Assembly (NCBI GenBank): GCA_003991915.1
Contig: RQTK01000212.1
Coordinates: 547,425 to 611,424, forward strand
Length of the DNA: 64,000 nucleotides
Direction of reading: 5' to 3'
Origin: Elysia chlorotica
Taxonomy: Eukaryota; Mollusca; Gastropoda; Plakobranchidae
Shown here piece by piece: positions 61,622 through 64,000 of the stretch. The position numbers were made by a program, and so were the translations under genes. Numbering within the stretch: position 1 is the first letter of the stretch; every line of letters starts with the position of its first letter. The notes under the pieces are model-generated. The model was not told the origin of the DNA, searched no databases, and was given only the letters and a program-made list of their open reading frames with translations.

Positions 61622-62489
61622 CTAAGTTAAACGAACAGCGAAAACAGACTATGCCGCTGTGATTGCAAAAAGAGAATGTGACAATTTTTTATTGTATGGG
61701 ACTTATAGATGTAGTTCCTCTAAAGTAGTAAACAAGTACCCTTTGTTCGAGGTTCACAAACCACTCTTTGTTTGGATGAAGCACCTCCGGCGATCATAGA
61801 GGGTTCTTTTCGACAACGCATGCGCAAAAACAAAAGGCAAGGGTGAAGTAGAAGGCTCATAGCATTATGAATACTTTTGTATAATCATGATGGCGAGGTT
61901 TCCCAGGTCTCTTTTTTTACTTCCTCCAAGACAGGCCAGCAGAACCGTTGATCTCAAGGTCGCAGCAAACCTTTTCATTGCTCAGAGAGAGCTTCTTTCA
62001 AACTTATTGTTAAAAAGGCTCGTTTGACCAATAGAAATCAGAGTTGCTTCACGGTTTCTTACGAAGGCCCTTAACTTTTCGTTTATCGTCCACACCATGT
62101 TTTTTTTTTTCTTGTTGTATTTTTTTTTTTGCTTTTGTGCGTGTATTTTTGTTTGTGTGTGTGTTTTTTTTTTGCGTTTTTTTTGTGTTTTGTGTTTTTT
62201 TTTTATGGATGTTGAGGGCCTGCGCTCTTTCTATCTACCCCATTGTTTGTAGGCATGTGAACCCATGGAAACAGTATCATGTACTTCTTAACAGAAAAAA
62301 GACGTTAGCAGCAGATAAGCGAAGGACTAGGTTTGTTTCGCACAAATTGTCTTCTTATGATGCCCTTGTAATGGTTCGACTATTCACTATTTTGACGATT
62401 CAATATTTCTTTGATGAAACAACTCTTACCCCCTCTCTTTTTCATAATAAAAAACAACAACAATATCAGTAGCAACAACAACAACAACC
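61619..62489. other. intergenic, no gene recognised
   Basis: T-rich tracts at 62,101-62,205 create low-complexity open frames. No exon identified. Confidence 0.45.
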
Positions 62490-62696
<207 letters not shown>

Positions 62697-63974
62697 ATAA
62701 CATGACTTAACAAACTGTGCGATCGATCCCCTGTGGTTGAGGCCCGGGCTCTAAGCTCGCAGCTCCACTTTCTTAAGGCGGAAAGGATATGAAATGGTCA
62801 GTTTCCCCCCAGGGACCCACACCAGTACTTTCACTGTACTCAGATGGAAAATCAGAGCAATGAAAAGCTTACGTACCCAGATAATACACATTTTTTCCCT
62901 TTGCCCTTTGTCGACGATCTATTATATATATTTTTTAAACTTTTTGTGAAAGATCTGAAGGATAAAGTCCTATCACCGTGGTCACGGAAGCGGCGAATCA
63001 CTCCATGAACTGAACCTCAGGTAGAAAGATCCTGTTGGTCTATTTACTTTAAATACCAAACATTAAAGCCTATTAATAGATCACTGTTTTTTACGGAGTG
63101 ACTAGGCGCCGCACGAACCGGAGGTAGGAAAAACAAAGCCAGTCTGAGATCAGACCCAACGTTCTTACACCGAGCGACTTGCTTGGTCAGTTAGCAGACA
63201 ACAGGACGGTTATACTTCCTGGTTAACCGGCCTTACCAAACAAGCTGTGGTCACCAGACCACGGTCACAAGCAATAAGAACCAGGAACTGCTCTGTGGAC
63301 AGTGGAACCAGGCTTGCGTTGATAGCGTAATGTTTGTTCGCAGCACTGCCTTCTTAAATAATTCTTTTCTGTTAGCAACATTTCGTTGTTAGATTAGTTG
63401 TATGGTTCGAAGCACTGCCTTGTTAAATAATTTTAGTTTGCTGGCTACATTGCGCCATTAAATACTTATATTCTGTTCGCAACATTGCGTTGTTAAAAAG
63501 TTTTAAAACAATTAGTTTACTGTGGTGCTAGTCTGCTAGAGATGGTGTTCTAAGCTCACCTGCAGTCTGTGATCGGATTCTAGACCTGGACTTGGTCCTG
63601 GTGATTGACTTCACATGATGATGATTCCATCCCACACCTGTTGGGCCACGACTCTCTGTGTATTGTTGTGTTCATTTCCCTTGTGTGCAGGTAGGCCCAA
63701 TCCTATCTTGACCAGTTTACTCATTAAAATTTACTTCATGTCACATTGAGGCATTGCAGTAACATTTCACGTATACAGTAGTTAATTTGTTGATGAAATA
63801 TCCGTTTAGCATCGTCGCAGAGTATAACTTTGTCTGCTAATAATTCTTCTTGTAACAAATTGACACAATCATGTAAATCAGATATTCATACATATTGTAT
63901 GTCCTTTAAAAACCTCATACACTGATCATTAATGCTCAGAAACAAAAAGAACAATATAAAAAAGAAACAAAAGG
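62697..63974. other. intergenic, no gene recognised; short imperfect repeats near 63.35 kb
   Basis: GAAGCACTGCCTTGTTAAAT and GCAGCACTGCCTTCTTAAAT occur at 63,411 and 63,342, with related GCAACATTGCGTTGTTAAA at 63,479. They form an imperfect array of about 70-bp units. Nothing else identified. Confidence 0.45.
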
Positions 63975-64000
63975 GAAAGAGAGAGAGAGAGAGAGAGAGA
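63975..64000. repeat. (GA)n microsatellite running off the window
   Basis: The GA run continues to the last base, so its length is unknown. Confidence 0.95.

Overview
The window is animal nuclear DNA. It has widely spaced exons with GT-AG introns, and much of the rest is tRNA-derived SINEs, microsatellites, inverted-repeat elements and one decayed LINE. A 630-base N gap marks a scaffold join. Gene content, SINE abundance and microsatellite load suggest a lophotrochozoan, most likely a gastropod mollusc. That placement is inference.

Three protein-coding genes can be reconstructed exon by exon. (1) MFSD14 (HIAT1-like major facilitator transporter), plus strand, 12 coding exons from 9,075 to 18,158. 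Only the short first exon with the N-terminal ~30 residues was not found. (2) A divergent TMEM38/TRIC intracellular cation channel, plus strand, five coding exons from 38,164 to 43,109, 283 residues. (3) A second TMEM38/TRIC gene, minus strand, five coding exons from 58,620 down to 53,483, 292 residues, closer to the canonical family. Genes 2 and 3 lie tail to tail with matching intron phases and two identical exon lengths (185 and 88 nt), so they are paralogues. TRIC channels supply potassium counter-current for calcium release from the ER/SR. MFSD14 is an orphan transporter of internal membranes. Nothing seen links it functionally to the TRIC genes.

Layout: 1-9.07 kb, AT-rich, with a 293-bp tandem duplication, a SINE and a ~40-bp minisatellite; 9.07-18.16 kb, MFSD14; 18.16-22.3 kb, 3' UTR and flank; 22.3-36 kb, MITE, TTA/CT/GA/ATAC microsatellites, duplications, SINEs and the N gap; 36-43.8 kb, TRIC gene A; 45.57-48.3 kb, decayed LINE on the minus strand; 51.7-52.7 kb, a foldback element in two inverted copies; 53.48-58.62 kb, TRIC gene B; 58.86-61.41 kb, a ~0.8-kb duplication upstream of TRIC gene B ending in a 25-bp minisatellite; 61.4-64 kb, triplet microsatellites and unassigned sequence.

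The most notable items are the tail-to-tail TRIC pair, with one copy altered at family-conserved pore and lipid-site positions; the 51.7-kb foldback structure; a pair of MITEs sharing a ~28-bp terminal inverted repeat; and the duplicated upstream region of TRIC gene B.
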